From Rhizohabitans arisaemae (GTDB taxonomy: Bacteria > Actinomycetota > Actinomycetes > Streptosporangiales > Streptosporangiaceae), in assembly GCF_025996515.1 (NCBI RefSeq), contig NZ_BLRH01000009.1, positions 1,240,001 through 1,304,000 on the forward strand: a DNA stretch of 64,000 nt. Direction: 5' to 3'. Under the pieces are notes generated by a model. The model was not told where the DNA came from, did not search any database, and saw only the letters and a program-made list of their open reading frames with translations. A program made the position numbers and the translations under genes. Of this stretch, positions 49,397 through 58,300 are shown one piece after another; the first letter of the stretch is position 1; every line of letters starts with the position of its first letter.

Positions 49397-51619
49397 TCAG
49401 CCGAACATCCGCCGGATCTTGGACGCCTGGAACGGAGGCTCCGTGAGACGGTGCCCCCTCGGCGGTTCCACCCCGTGCAGGTGCCGGACGAAATGGTCCC
49501 AGCCACGGCGGGTGACATAGGCGGTGCGCCCGATCAGGCTGTGTTCGGTCCCCGGCACGATGAGCAGGTCGAAGTCCTTGTCGGCCTGGATGAACGCGTC
49601 GGCGAGGGCCATCGTGTGCTGCGGGGTGACGTTGTCGTCGAGCTCTCCGTGGATGAGGAGAAGCCGCCCGCGGAGCCGCTCGGCGTGGGTCACGTTGGCG
49701 ATCTCCCGGTAGGACTCCGCGTCGTAGGGCCCGTGGTAGGGCTCGCCCCAGCCCGCCTGGTAGTACCGCATGTCGTGGTTGCCGGAGATCGAGACGGCGA
49801 CGTGGAAGAACTCGGGGTGGGTGAGCATGGCCCGGGCGGCCGCGTACCCACCTCCCGAGTGGCCGATGATCCCGACCCGGGAGAGGTCGAGCCAGGGACG
49901 GGTCGCGGCGAGTTCCCGGATCCCGGCGACGTGGTCCTCCAGGAACCCGGCACCGCCCATCCGTCCGTAGGAGAGGTCGTGGAAGGCCTTGTCCCGGCCC
50001 GGGGTGCCGCGCCCGTCCAGGGTGACGACGGCGAACCCGAGCGCCCGCAGCGCGTCCACCTCGTCGTCGCCGAAGCCGAGGGGGACCCGTTTCACCTGAG
50101 GACCGGGGTAGACGTGGTCGATCACCGGGTAGCGCTTGGCGGGATCGAAGTCGTACGGCGGATGCAGCACGCCGTACACGGTGGTCACCCCGTCGGCGGC
50201 GGTCACCGCGAACCGCTCCGGGGACGTCCAGCCGGTCTCGGCGAGGGCGGTCGTGTCGGCCGTCTCCAGTGGCAGCACGACCTGCCCCGTCCGGTCCCGC
50301 AGCACCGTGACCGGCGGGGTGGCGGCGTCGGACGCGGTGTCGACCAGGTAGGCGCCGCCGGGCGAGACCTGGCAGGAGTGGTCGAGCCGGTCGTCGGTGA
50401 GACGCCGCAGCCCGGTGCCGTCCAGGCCGACGCAGAGGATCTGGCGCGGGTACGGGTCGCCCGGCACCAGCCCGGACGCGGTGAACAGGACGGTTCCGGC
50501 CTTCTCGTCCACGTGCAGGACCTCTTGGACCGCCCACTCCCCGGAGGTCACCCGGGTCTCACGGCCGTCGGCGAGCAGATAGAGGTGTCCCCAGCCGTCC
50601 CGCTGCGAGTACCAGAGCACCCGGCCGTCGGCGAGCACCCGGGTGATCCGGCCCCCCGCGGCCGTGGGGTCGATCCGGGTCTCGGCGTGCTCTTCGGCGA
50701 GCACGGTCAGGCCACCGGTCCCGGGGTCGAGCGCGTACAGCGTGAGCCGCCTGCCGTGCCGGTCTTCGTCCAGGAGGTAGACCCGCCGGCCGTCCTCGGA
50801 CCACCAGAGCAGCCCGATCAGCTCCTGCGGCAGGTACTCCATGTGGATCGGGTCGCCCTGCGCGCGCACGATCCGGCCGCCGGGGACCTCGGCCACGACC
50901 AGCTCGGCCGTCGGGAGCTCGGGCGCGCCCGGCGTCGGATAGCGCAGCGTGCGCAGCCGGGCGTGTCCGCCGCCCGCCGGGATGGAGTCGAGGAGGTGGG
51001 CGAGGGTGGTGTTCCGCAGGTCCAGGCGGTGCGTGGCGATCCGGGTGGAGTCGGGAGACCAGACCAGGGCGGGCGGGAAGGTCAGCCCCAGCGTCTCCAT
51101 GAGGACGTCGGCACGAGCCGCGTCGGGGGTCTCGGCGTACGCCCGGTCGGCCTCGCCGTCGTGGGTGAGCCGGTGTTCCCGGCCGGTCGCGATCTCCCGG
51201 ACCCACAGGTCGTGGTCGCGGACGAACGCCGCCCACTTCCCGTCCGGCGAGACGGGGGCGCCCAGGTCGGGGGCCTCACCCGTCACCTCGCAGGTGTAGT
51301 CGCCGAGGTCGCAGCGCATCTTCTTGCCGTCCAGCTCGAAGGTGAGCACCTCCCCGGACAGCTCGGCCTCCTCGAAGGGGATCCGGTCCACGCCCAACGC
51401 CGCGGCGAGCCGCTTGTGGTCGAACGCCTCGACGGCCGTCGCCGTGGCGGGGTCGACGAGCAGGAACCGATCGTCGCCCCTGCGCGTCCGGCGGAAGTAG
51501 AGAAACCTGTCCCCGTCCCATCGGGCGTCGACCCGGTCGCCGAAGACCAGGCTCTCCCGGTTGTGCGGCAGGCAGCGTTCCGCTCTGGCATAGTCCACAG
51601 TCATCGCTTCCACGGTCAT
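49397..51619 (-). CDS. S9 family prolyl oligopeptidase/DPP IV-like peptidase
   Basis: A 740-residue serine peptidase with an N-terminal beta-propeller (repeated WSPDS/SPDGKWAAF blades, residues 1-470) and a C-terminal alpha/beta hydrolase domain. The catalytic Ser588 is in GHSGGGYAA, Asp in HGELDDNV and His in PGTEHSL. It cleaves short peptides, typically after Pro or Ala. No signal peptide, so it acts in the cytosol. Start ATG 51619 chosen; ATG 51631 is possible, neither with a clear binding site. Divergent from the serine hydrolase and peptide importer, a peptide-scavenging set. Confidence 0.9.
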   Translation of the reverse strand: MTVEAMTVDYARAERCLPHNRESLVFGDRVDARWDGDRFLYFRRTRRGDDRFLLVDPATATAVEAFDHKRLAAALGVDRIPFEEAELSGEVLTFELDGKKMRCDLGDYTCEVTGEAPDLGAPVSPDGKWAAFVRDHDLWVREIATGREHRLTHDGEADRAYAETPDAARADVLMETLGLTFPPALVWSPDSTRIATHRLDLRNTTLAHLLDSIPAGGGHARLRTLRYPTPGAPELPTAELVVAEVPGGRIVRAQGDPIHMEYLPQELIGLLWWSEDGRRVYLLDEDRHGRRLTLYALDPGTGGLTVLAEEHAETRIDPTAAGGRITRVLADGRVLWYSQRDGWGHLYLLADGRETRVTSGEWAVQEVLHVDEKAGTVLFTASGLVPGDPYPRQILCVGLDGTGLRRLTDDRLDHSCQVSPGGAYLVDTASDAATPPVTVLRDRTGQVVLPLETADTTALAETGWTSPERFAVTAADGVTTVYGVLHPPYDFDPAKRYPVIDHVYPGPQVKRVPLGFGDDEVDALRALGFAVVTLDGRGTPGRDKAFHDLSYGRMGGAGFLEDHVAGIRELAATRPWLDLSRVGIIGHSGGGYAAARAMLTHPEFFHVAVSISGNHDMRYYQAGWGEPYHGPYDAESYREIANVTHAERLRGRLLLIHGELDDNVTPQHTMALADAFIQADKDFDLLIVPGTEHSLIGRTAYVTRRGWDHFVRHLHGVEPPRGHRLTEPPFQASKIRRMFG

Positions 51620-51740
51620 GGCCCCATCCATCCACACCGGCGCCGGATCCGGCTTTGGCCGTGGCGACAAACGCTCCGCACATCCCTTTGGGGGAATGTG
51701 CGATGCCTGGCCATAGCCTGCGTTCCTACGCTCCGGTGAC

Positions 51741-53081
51741 ATGGATGACCGCGATGTTCAAACGCTGCTCGACGAAACGGCGTCCCGGCTCGGTGTCGTC
51801 GGCGCTCAGGTCGCGGTGCTCGTGAACGGGGAGATCCGGGCTTTCGCCACCGGATCCGCCAACGTGGAGCTCGGGCGCCCGATGACCGTCGACACCCTGG
51901 TACAGATCGGGTCCACCACCAAGGTGTTCACGGCCGTGCTGGTGATGAGCCTGGTCGAGGAGGGCAAACTCGACCTGGACGAGCCGGTGCGCACCTACAT
52001 CCCCTACCTGCGCCTGGCCGACGCCGAGGCGGAAGCCACGATGACCCTGCGCCACCTGCTCTCGATGAGCTCCGGACTGGACAACGGGCCCTACACGACC
52101 TACGGCCGGGAGCAGGTCGCCACCGAACGCTACATCCGCTCCGTCGCCGACCTGCCGCTGCTCTTCCCCCCGGGGACGGGGTACGGCTACAGCAACCTGG
52201 CCACCTGCGTCGCCGGGGAGGCCGCGGTCCAGGTGACCGGACAGACCTGGGACGACCTGCTGCGTGAGCGGGTGCTGGAACCGGCCGGGCTCCGGCAGAG
52301 CGTCACCCTCCCCGAGGACCTGGTCTTCCACCGGGTCTCGGTCGGCCACGGGCTCGGCGACGACGGTGAGCCCCGGGTGCTGCGCCCGTGGGGCTGCACC
52401 CCCACCCAGGCCGCGGCGGGCGAGACGCTGTGCACCAGCGCCGCCGACCTGATCAGGTTCGCCCGGATCTTCCTCGACGGCGGGGCGGGGGTGCTCTCCC
52501 CGGAGTCGGTGACGATCATGCAGTCACCGCAGGTCGAAGTCCCCGGCACGCTGCTCGCCGAATCGTGGGGCGTCGGCCCGTACATCAAGAACTGGCACGG
52601 GACGCGGCTGTACGGGCACACCGGCACCAACGAGGGCGGCTCCTCCCAGCTGCTCTGGCTGCCCGGCCCGGGCGCGGCCTTCGCCACCTTGAGCAACGTG
52701 CCCGAGCAGGGTTATCCCCTCGCCGAAGAGCTCGCCGCCGTACTCTTCCCCGAGCTCTGGGGGGTGCGGCACGCCGCGCCGCCCGAGCCCTCGGCGGACA
52801 TTCCCGTGGACGCCGACCGGCTGGCCGGGGTCTACGAGGAGTACAACACCCGCTACGAGGTGACGGTGGCCGACGGACGGGTCACCGTGTCCGCGTCCTC
52901 CGGCGGCCCCGTCGGCCCGACCGTCGTCTCCCGGCTGCTGCCCTGGGCGCCGGACCGGTTCATCGCCGAGGACACCCGGCTCACCGGCAACCGGGGGTGG
53001 GGCGTTTCCTTCGTCGGTCCCGCCGGCGCCCCGGCCACCCATCTCGTCAACGGATTCTTCTGCGCCCGACGCGTGAGGTGA
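51741..53081 (+). CDS. Serine hydrolase, class C beta-lactamase/DD-peptidase fold
   Basis: A 446-residue penicillin-binding-fold hydrolase. The SxxK motif is Ser58-T-T-Lys61 (QIGSTTKVFTAV), the YxN is in GYGYSNLATC and the HTG triad is YGHTGTN. No signal peptide is evident. A C-terminal beta-rich extension (residues 350-446) follows, as in some esterases and D-aminopeptidases. First gene of a plus-strand operon with the Dpp importer, seven bases from the binding protein. It could hydrolyse a D-amino-acid peptide or ester brought in by the transporter. Confidence 0.88.
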   Translation: MDDRDVQTLLDETASRLGVVGAQVAVLVNGEIRAFATGSANVELGRPMTVDTLVQIGSTTKVFTAVLVMSLVEEGKLDLDEPVRTYIPYLRLADAEAEATMTLRHLLSMSSGLDNGPYTTYGREQVATERYIRSVADLPLLFPPGTGYGYSNLATCVAGEAAVQVTGQTWDDLLRERVLEPAGLRQSVTLPEDLVFHRVSVGHGLGDDGEPRVLRPWGCTPTQAAAGETLCTSAADLIRFARIFLDGGAGVLSPESVTIMQSPQVEVPGTLLAESWGVGPYIKNWHGTRLYGHTGTNEGGSSQLLWLPGPGAAFATLSNVPEQGYPLAEELAAVLFPELWGVRHAAPPEPSADIPVDADRLAGVYEEYNTRYEVTVADGRVTVSASSGGPVGPTVVSRLLPWAPDRFIAEDTRLTGNRGWGVSFVGPAGAPATHLVNGFFCARRVR

Positions 53082-53087
53082 TCGATT

Positions 53088-54698
53088 ATGTCTCCCCGAA
53101 TCAAGGCGGGCCGTCTCGCCTGCGCCGTGCTCGCCCTGAGCATGGTCCTCTCGGCCTGCGGCCGTGACGCCGGCGAATCCGCCGACCGGTCCAAGTCCTC
53201 CTCCGGCACCGAGATCGACAAGTTCACCTGGGGTATCACCGGTGAACCCACCAGCCTGGACATCGCGCACGGATTCGACGGCGTTTCCGCGCAGATCCAG
53301 AACGAGCTCCTGGACACCGTCCTCGACATCGGGCTGGACGGCAAGCTGAAACCCGGAATCGCCGAGTCGTGGACACGCAAGGACCCGACCACCTACGTCT
53401 ACACGATCCGCAAGGGCGTGAAGTTCTGGGACGGCAGCCCGGTGACGCCGGAGGATGTGGCGTACTCCCTCAGCAGGCACCTGGACGAGAAGGTCGCCTC
53501 CCAGGCCGGATTCTTCGTCTCCAATGTGAAGGAGGTGACGGCCGGCGGGGACCACGAGGTCACCGTCACCTTGAAGAAGCCGAGCGTGAACTTCGAGTAC
53601 ATGCCGAGCCTGGTGTGGCAGGTGGTGAAGAAGTCCTTCGCGGAGAAACACCCCCGGGATCTCGGCAGTCCCACGGTGCTCACCATGGGCACCGGTCCGT
53701 ACAAGGTGAAGAGCTTCTCCCCCGCCTCCGGCGCAATCCTGGAGCGCAACGACCACTACTGGGGCGGAAAGCCCGCCATCAAGACCATCCAGTTTAAGAT
53801 CATCGGGGATGTCGAGACCCTGCGCCTGGCCGTCCAGGGCGGGGAGATCGACGCCACCGCCTACGTGGACGTCGAGAACGCACGCCGCTGGACCGCGATA
53901 CGCGAGGCCCAGACCCACTTCGCGCGGGCGAACGGCGTCTACTACCTCTCCTTCGACGTCACCGCCAAGCCCTATGACGACGTGCACGTCCGCCGGGCCA
54001 TCGGACACATGGTCGACCGCGCATCGCTGTCGGCGGCCGAGGGCCGTACCGTCAGCGCGTACTCCGTCATCCCCGAGCCGCAGCTCAACACGCTCCTCGG
54101 CGCCGAGGAGGCGACGCGGTTCACCGCGACGCTGCCCAAGTACGACTTCGACGTGGCCAAGGCCAGAGCCGAGCTGGCCAAATCCAAGTATCCGAACGGC
54201 TTCGAGGCCGAGCTCCCCTACTCCGGCGACGACACGACCGTCAAGAAGGTCGTGCAGAACCTCAGCCAGAACCTCAAGCAGATCGGCATCACCCTCACCC
54301 CCAAGCCGATCCCTGGCGACAAGTGGGTCGCCCAGCTGTACGCGCACAAGGACCTCGGGATGCAGATCCTCAGCGCCAGCTACAGCACCCCCGACCCGGG
54401 GGAGATGCTGCCCGACGTCATCGGGGCGGCGAGCGCCAAGCCCAACCACTTCAACCTCTCCAACTACACCACACCCACGATCGAGAAGGGCCTGTCCGAC
54501 CTGACCACCGCCACGGGTGCGCAGCGGCAGCAGGTCGTCAAGAGCATCGTGACCGAACTCGCCGACCAGGTGCCGTACCAGCCGCTCTACTACTTCGACA
54601 CCGGTCTCGCGCTCAACCGCACGTATGCGCTGGCAGTGGAGTACGGAACCTGGGCCGTCACGCAGCGCACCTCGGTGCTGATCAAACGGGTGGGCTAG
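53088..54698 (+). CDS. Peptide ABC transporter substrate-binding lipoprotein
   Basis: A 536-residue family-5 extracellular solute-binding protein (Dpp/Opp). Lipobox LSAC with Cys24. Family marks include WGITGEPTSLDIAHGFDG, the signature KFWDGSPVTPEDVAYSLSRH and TGPYKVKSFSP. Captures oligopeptides or similar ligands outside the membrane for the permeases that follow directly. Confidence 0.93.
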   Translation: MSPRIKAGRLACAVLALSMVLSACGRDAGESADRSKSSSGTEIDKFTWGITGEPTSLDIAHGFDGVSAQIQNELLDTVLDIGLDGKLKPGIAESWTRKDPTTYVYTIRKGVKFWDGSPVTPEDVAYSLSRHLDEKVASQAGFFVSNVKEVTAGGDHEVTVTLKKPSVNFEYMPSLVWQVVKKSFAEKHPRDLGSPTVLTMGTGPYKVKSFSPASGAILERNDHYWGGKPAIKTIQFKIIGDVETLRLAVQGGEIDATAYVDVENARRWTAIREAQTHFARANGVYYLSFDVTAKPYDDVHVRRAIGHMVDRASLSAAEGRTVSAYSVIPEPQLNTLLGAEEATRFTATLPKYDFDVAKARAELAKSKYPNGFEAELPYSGDDTTVKKVVQNLSQNLKQIGITLTPKPIPGDKWVAQLYAHKDLGMQILSASYSTPDPGEMLPDVIGAASAKPNHFNLSNYTTPTIEKGLSDLTTATGAQRQQVVKSIVTELADQVPYQPLYYFDTGLALNRTYALAVEYGTWAVTQRTSVLIKRVG

Positions 54699-55655
54699 TT
54701 GTCCGCGCTCGCCTTCACCCTGCGACGGCTCGGCGCGATGGTGCTGCTGCTCCTGGTGCTGTCGTTCCTCTGCTTCGCGCTGCTCGGGCTCAGCCCGGGC
54801 AGCCCGGAGCAACTGCTCCTCGGCACCCGGCCGGCGACACCGGAACTGCTGGCCACCCTCCGGGCCGAGAACCACCTCGACGAGCCGTTCCTGATGCGGT
54901 ACTGGTACTGGATCGAAGGCGTGCTCCACCTCGACCTAGGCAAATCTGTACAAACCCAGCAAAATGTCCTGGACATGATCGTCGAACGCCTGCCGATCAC
55001 CGCGACCCTCGCGCTGTACAGCACGCTGATCGCCCTGGTCGTCGCAATCCCCGCCGGGCTCATCTCGGGCAGTCGGCGGAGCGGAGGAACCGACCGCGCC
55101 GTGACGTTCGCGGCCCTCGTCTCGATCAGCGCCCCGCCGTTCGCGCTCGGCCTGCTGCTGCTGTACGGCTTCGCGGTGCTGCTCGGCTGGTTCCCGGTGT
55201 ACGGCGCGGGTGAGACCTTCATCGAAATGGTCTACCACCTCACCCTCCCTTCGCTCACCCTCGCCGCCGGGTCGGCCGCCGTGATCGTCCGGCAGCTCCG
55301 CGCCACCGTGATCGACGTGATCGGCAAGGACTTCATGACCTTCGCCCGCGCCCGCGGACTCTCACCGATCCGGATCCAGGTCGTCTACCTGCTTCGCAAC
55401 TCCTCGCTGCCCATGCTGACCATGAGCGGGCTCCTGCTGTCGGGCTCGCTGGCCGGTGCCGTGGTGGTGGAGCAGGCCTTCGGCCTGGCCGGAGTGGGCA
55501 ACCTGCTGGTCAAGGCGGTCGGGCAGCTGGACATCCCCGTGGTGCAGGCGCTCGCCCTGCTCACCGGAGCCGCGGTGATCCTGATCAACCTGCTGGTCGA
55601 CCTCGCCTACCTCGCGATCGACCCCCGTCTCCGGCACCCGAGGAGCGCGACGTGA
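54699..55655 (+). CDS. Dipeptide/oligopeptide ABC permease, DppB type
   Basis: A 318-residue permease beginning at TTG 54699, directly after the binding-protein stop. Six transmembrane helices; LGLSPGSPEQLLLG near the start and the EAA loop DFMTFARARGLSPIRI fit DppB. A shorter frame from a later ATG would lose helix one. Overlaps DppC by four bases. Confidence 0.92.
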   Translation: MSALAFTLRRLGAMVLLLLVLSFLCFALLGLSPGSPEQLLLGTRPATPELLATLRAENHLDEPFLMRYWYWIEGVLHLDLGKSVQTQQNVLDMIVERLPITATLALYSTLIALVVAIPAGLISGSRRSGGTDRAVTFAALVSISAPPFALGLLLLYGFAVLLGWFPVYGAGETFIEMVYHLTLPSLTLAAGSAAVIVRQLRATVIDVIGKDFMTFARARGLSPIRIQVVYLLRNSSLPMLTMSGLLLSGSLAGAVVVEQAFGLAGVGNLLVKAVGQLDIPVVQALALLTGAAVILINLLVDLAYLAIDPRLRHPRSAT

Positions 55656-56476
55656 ACGTACGCCGTCCCGGGCCGGTGCTCCTGGCCTGCCTGGCCGCCC
55701 TGGCCCTCGTCCTGGTCGCGGCCGTGCTCGGTGAACGGATCGCCCCCTACGACCCCCTGCTGCAAGATCCGGCGAGAGGGGCGGTCGGCCCCGGTGGCCT
55801 GCACTGGCTGGGCACCGACGACCTCGGCCGGGACATCTTCTCCCGGCTCATCGCCGGAGCCTGGACGGCGATCGCCGGGCCGCTGCTGGTGGCGATCGGC
55901 ACCACGTTGATCGGCACCGCGCTCGGGCTCGTCGCCGCCTACCGGGGCAGGACCCTCGACGCTCTGATCATGCGGAGCGTGGATCTGATGTACGCCCTCC
56001 CCGCGATGCTCGTCCTCATCGTGGTGGTCGGCGTGCTCGGCGGCGGCTACTACGCGGCGGTCCTCATGCTGATCCTCCTGGTGGTGCCGACCGACATCCG
56101 GCTGGTTCGCAGCGCCGCCCTCACCCAGCGGGAGCTCCCCTACATGGAGTCGGCCCGGGTACTCGGCCTCTCCGGCAGCCGCATCGTCCTCGTCCACCTC
56201 CTGCCGAACGTGCTGCCCACCGTGGTGACCAACTTCCTGCTGGACTTCGTCACCGCCCTCGTCGGCCTGTCCAGCCTCTCCTTCCTGGGGATGGGCGTCC
56301 CCGTGGGCACCCCCGACTGGGGGCTGATGCTTGCGGAGAACCGGTCCATCCTCGACCTGAACCCCTGGTCGGTCATCGCGCCCGCCCTGCTCATCACCGT
56401 GACCGCGACCGCGGCGACCATGCTCGCCGACGCGGGGTACGACCGGATCTCATCAGCGGGAGCGCGCCGTGGCTGA
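55652..56476 (+). CDS. Dipeptide/oligopeptide ABC permease, DppC type
   Basis: A 274-residue permease from GTG 55652, overlapping DppB's stop. It has the N-terminal helix, the LGTDDLGRDIFSRLIAGAW motif typical of DppC and the EAA loop LPYMESARVLGLSGSRIVLVH. Pairs with DppB as the membrane channel. Overlaps the ATPase gene by eight bases. Confidence 0.93.
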   Translation: MNVRRPGPVLLACLAALALVLVAAVLGERIAPYDPLLQDPARGAVGPGGLHWLGTDDLGRDIFSRLIAGAWTAIAGPLLVAIGTTLIGTALGLVAAYRGRTLDALIMRSVDLMYALPAMLVLIVVVGVLGGGYYAAVLMLILLVVPTDIRLVRSAALTQRELPYMESARVLGLSGSRIVLVHLLPNVLPTVVTNFLLDFVTALVGLSSLSFLGMGVPVGTPDWGLMLAENRSILDLNPWSVIAPALLITVTATAATMLADAGYDRISSAGARRG

Positions 56477-58199
56477 CCTCTCCGTCGACCGACTCACCAT
56501 CTCCCATCGGGGCGAGACCCTCGTCCGCGAGGTGACGCTGCGGATCGGCGCCGGCGAGACCGTCGCCCTGGTCGGCGAGTCGGGCAGCGGCAAGTCGCTC
56601 ACCGCGCGGGCCGCCGCCGGCCTGCTCCCCGACGGGCTGACCGCGCGGGGCTCGGTCGTTTTCGACGGCAGGCAGCTGATCGGCCGACCCGAGCGCGAGC
56701 TCCGCACGCTCCGCGGACGCCGCATCGGCCTGCTCCTGCAGGACCCGTTCACCATGCTCAACCCGATGCTCACCGCCGGGACCCACATCGCCGAGACACT
56801 CCCCCGCGCCCTCGGCCGGGCGGCCCGCCGCGCCGAGGTGACCCGGCGGCTCGCCGAAGTCGGGATCACCGACCCCTCGGTGGCGGACCGGTACCCGTTC
56901 CAGCTCTCCGGGGGCATGTGCCAGCGGGTGGCGATGGCGGCGGCGCTCGCGGGCGACCCGGACCTGCTGATCGCGGACGAACCGACCACCGCGCTGGACA
57001 CCACGGTCCAGCGGGAGGTGCTCGACCTGCTCACCCGGCTCCGGGAGTCCCGGGGAATGGGCCTGCTGCTCATCACGCACGACCTGCGGGTGGCCTTCGA
57101 CACCTGCGACCGGGTGCTGGTGATGTACGCCGGGTCGATCCTGGAGGAGGCGCCCGCCGCGCGGCTCGCCGAGCGGGCCGGGCACCCGTACACGGCCGGT
57201 CTGCTCACCGCGATGCCGTCGGTACGGCACCGGCGGGCCACGCTGACCGGCATCCCCGGCCGGGTGCCGCGGGCCGCCGAGGTCGCCGGTCGCTGTGTCT
57301 TCACCTCCCGGTGCGGCCACGCCGACGACCGCTGCGGGGCCTCGGCTCCGGAGCCGAGGCCGGTCGGGGCGGGCCATCTGGTCGCCTGCCACCGGCAGGC
57401 CGAGATCGCCGGCCTGCTTTCCCGGCCGTCCCCGCCCGCGGAGAAGGCCCCGGCGACCGCGGCGAGCGGGCCGAGGCCCGCCGTGGCGCGGGTCTCGGGA
57501 CTGCGCAAGGAGTACCGGGTACGCCGGTCGGCTCCGCCGGTCGTCGCGCTCGGCGGGATCTCCCTGACGATCGGCGACGGGGAGAGCGTGGGGCTGGTGG
57601 GCGAGTCGGGCTCGGGCAAGAGCACCCTCTCCCGCTGCCTGCTCGGCCTCACCCGGCCCACCGCGGGGACGATCGCGGTCGACGGCGTCGCGCAGTGCGT
57701 CTTCCAGGATCCCTACACCTCGCTCAACCCCGCGCACACCGTCGGTTTCGCCCTGCGGGAGGCGCTCGGCAGGCGTCCGGCCGACGGCGAGGTCCCGCCG
57801 TCGGAGGCGGACCTGCTCGACCTGGTGGGCCTGCCGGCGGAGTACGGGCGGCGCCGTCCGGTGGCGCTGTCGGGCGGGGAGCGGCAGCGGGTGGCGATCG
57901 CCCGGGCCCTGGCGGTCCGGCCGCGTCTGCTCATCTGCGACGAGCCGGTGGCGGCGCTGGACGTCTCGGTCCAGGCGCAGGTGCTTGAGCTGCTCCGCCG
58001 GGTCAACCGGGAGCTGGGTACGAGCCTGCTCTTCATCACCCACGACCTGGCCGTGGTCCGGCAGGTCACCGACCGGCTGGTCGTCCTGTACCACGGGGAG
58101 ATCGTGGAGGAGGGGCCGACGGAGTCCGTACTGGACCGCCCTGGGCACGCGTACACCCGGAGGTTGCTGGCGTCGGCGCCGCAGGAGACGGCGGTCTGA
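56469..58199 (+). CDS. Fused DppD-DppF-type ATPase, two nucleotide-binding domains
   Basis: A 576-residue protein with two ABC ATPase domains joined, where many bacteria use two genes. Domain one has Walker A GESGSGKSL and LSGGMCQRVAMAAAL; it ends with the Cys-rich oligopeptide-ATPase tail (CVFTSRCGHADDRC). Domain two has GESGSGKSTLSR, LSGGERQRVAIARAL and LLICDEPVAALDV. Domain one reads GKSL where GKST is usual. It powers the DppBC channel. Start GTG 56469. Last gene of the importer operon. Confidence 0.93.
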   Translation: MADLSVDRLTISHRGETLVREVTLRIGAGETVALVGESGSGKSLTARAAAGLLPDGLTARGSVVFDGRQLIGRPERELRTLRGRRIGLLLQDPFTMLNPMLTAGTHIAETLPRALGRAARRAEVTRRLAEVGITDPSVADRYPFQLSGGMCQRVAMAAALAGDPDLLIADEPTTALDTTVQREVLDLLTRLRESRGMGLLLITHDLRVAFDTCDRVLVMYAGSILEEAPAARLAERAGHPYTAGLLTAMPSVRHRRATLTGIPGRVPRAAEVAGRCVFTSRCGHADDRCGASAPEPRPVGAGHLVACHRQAEIAGLLSRPSPPAEKAPATAASGPRPAVARVSGLRKEYRVRRSAPPVVALGGISLTIGDGESVGLVGESGSGKSTLSRCLLGLTRPTAGTIAVDGVAQCVFQDPYTSLNPAHTVGFALREALGRRPADGEVPPSEADLLDLVGLPAEYGRRRPVALSGGERQRVAIARALAVRPRLLICDEPVAALDVSVQAQVLELLRRVNRELGTSLLFITHDLAVVRQVTDRLVVLYHGEIVEEGPTESVLDRPGHAYTRRLLASAPQETAV

Positions 58200-58300
58200 C
58201 TCACTCGATCTATTTATCCTGATATAAACCATTATGTTGTGATCTGACAGGGTTCAGGGGGGAGAGTCCGATCAGGGAGTCGAATCCCACGCTCGGAACC

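Noticed and set aside
48461-51739. 1092-residue plus-strand open frame
   Set aside because: Opposite the dehydrogenase-like and S9 peptidase genes, both with strong motifs; no domain is recognisable in the plus-strand product.
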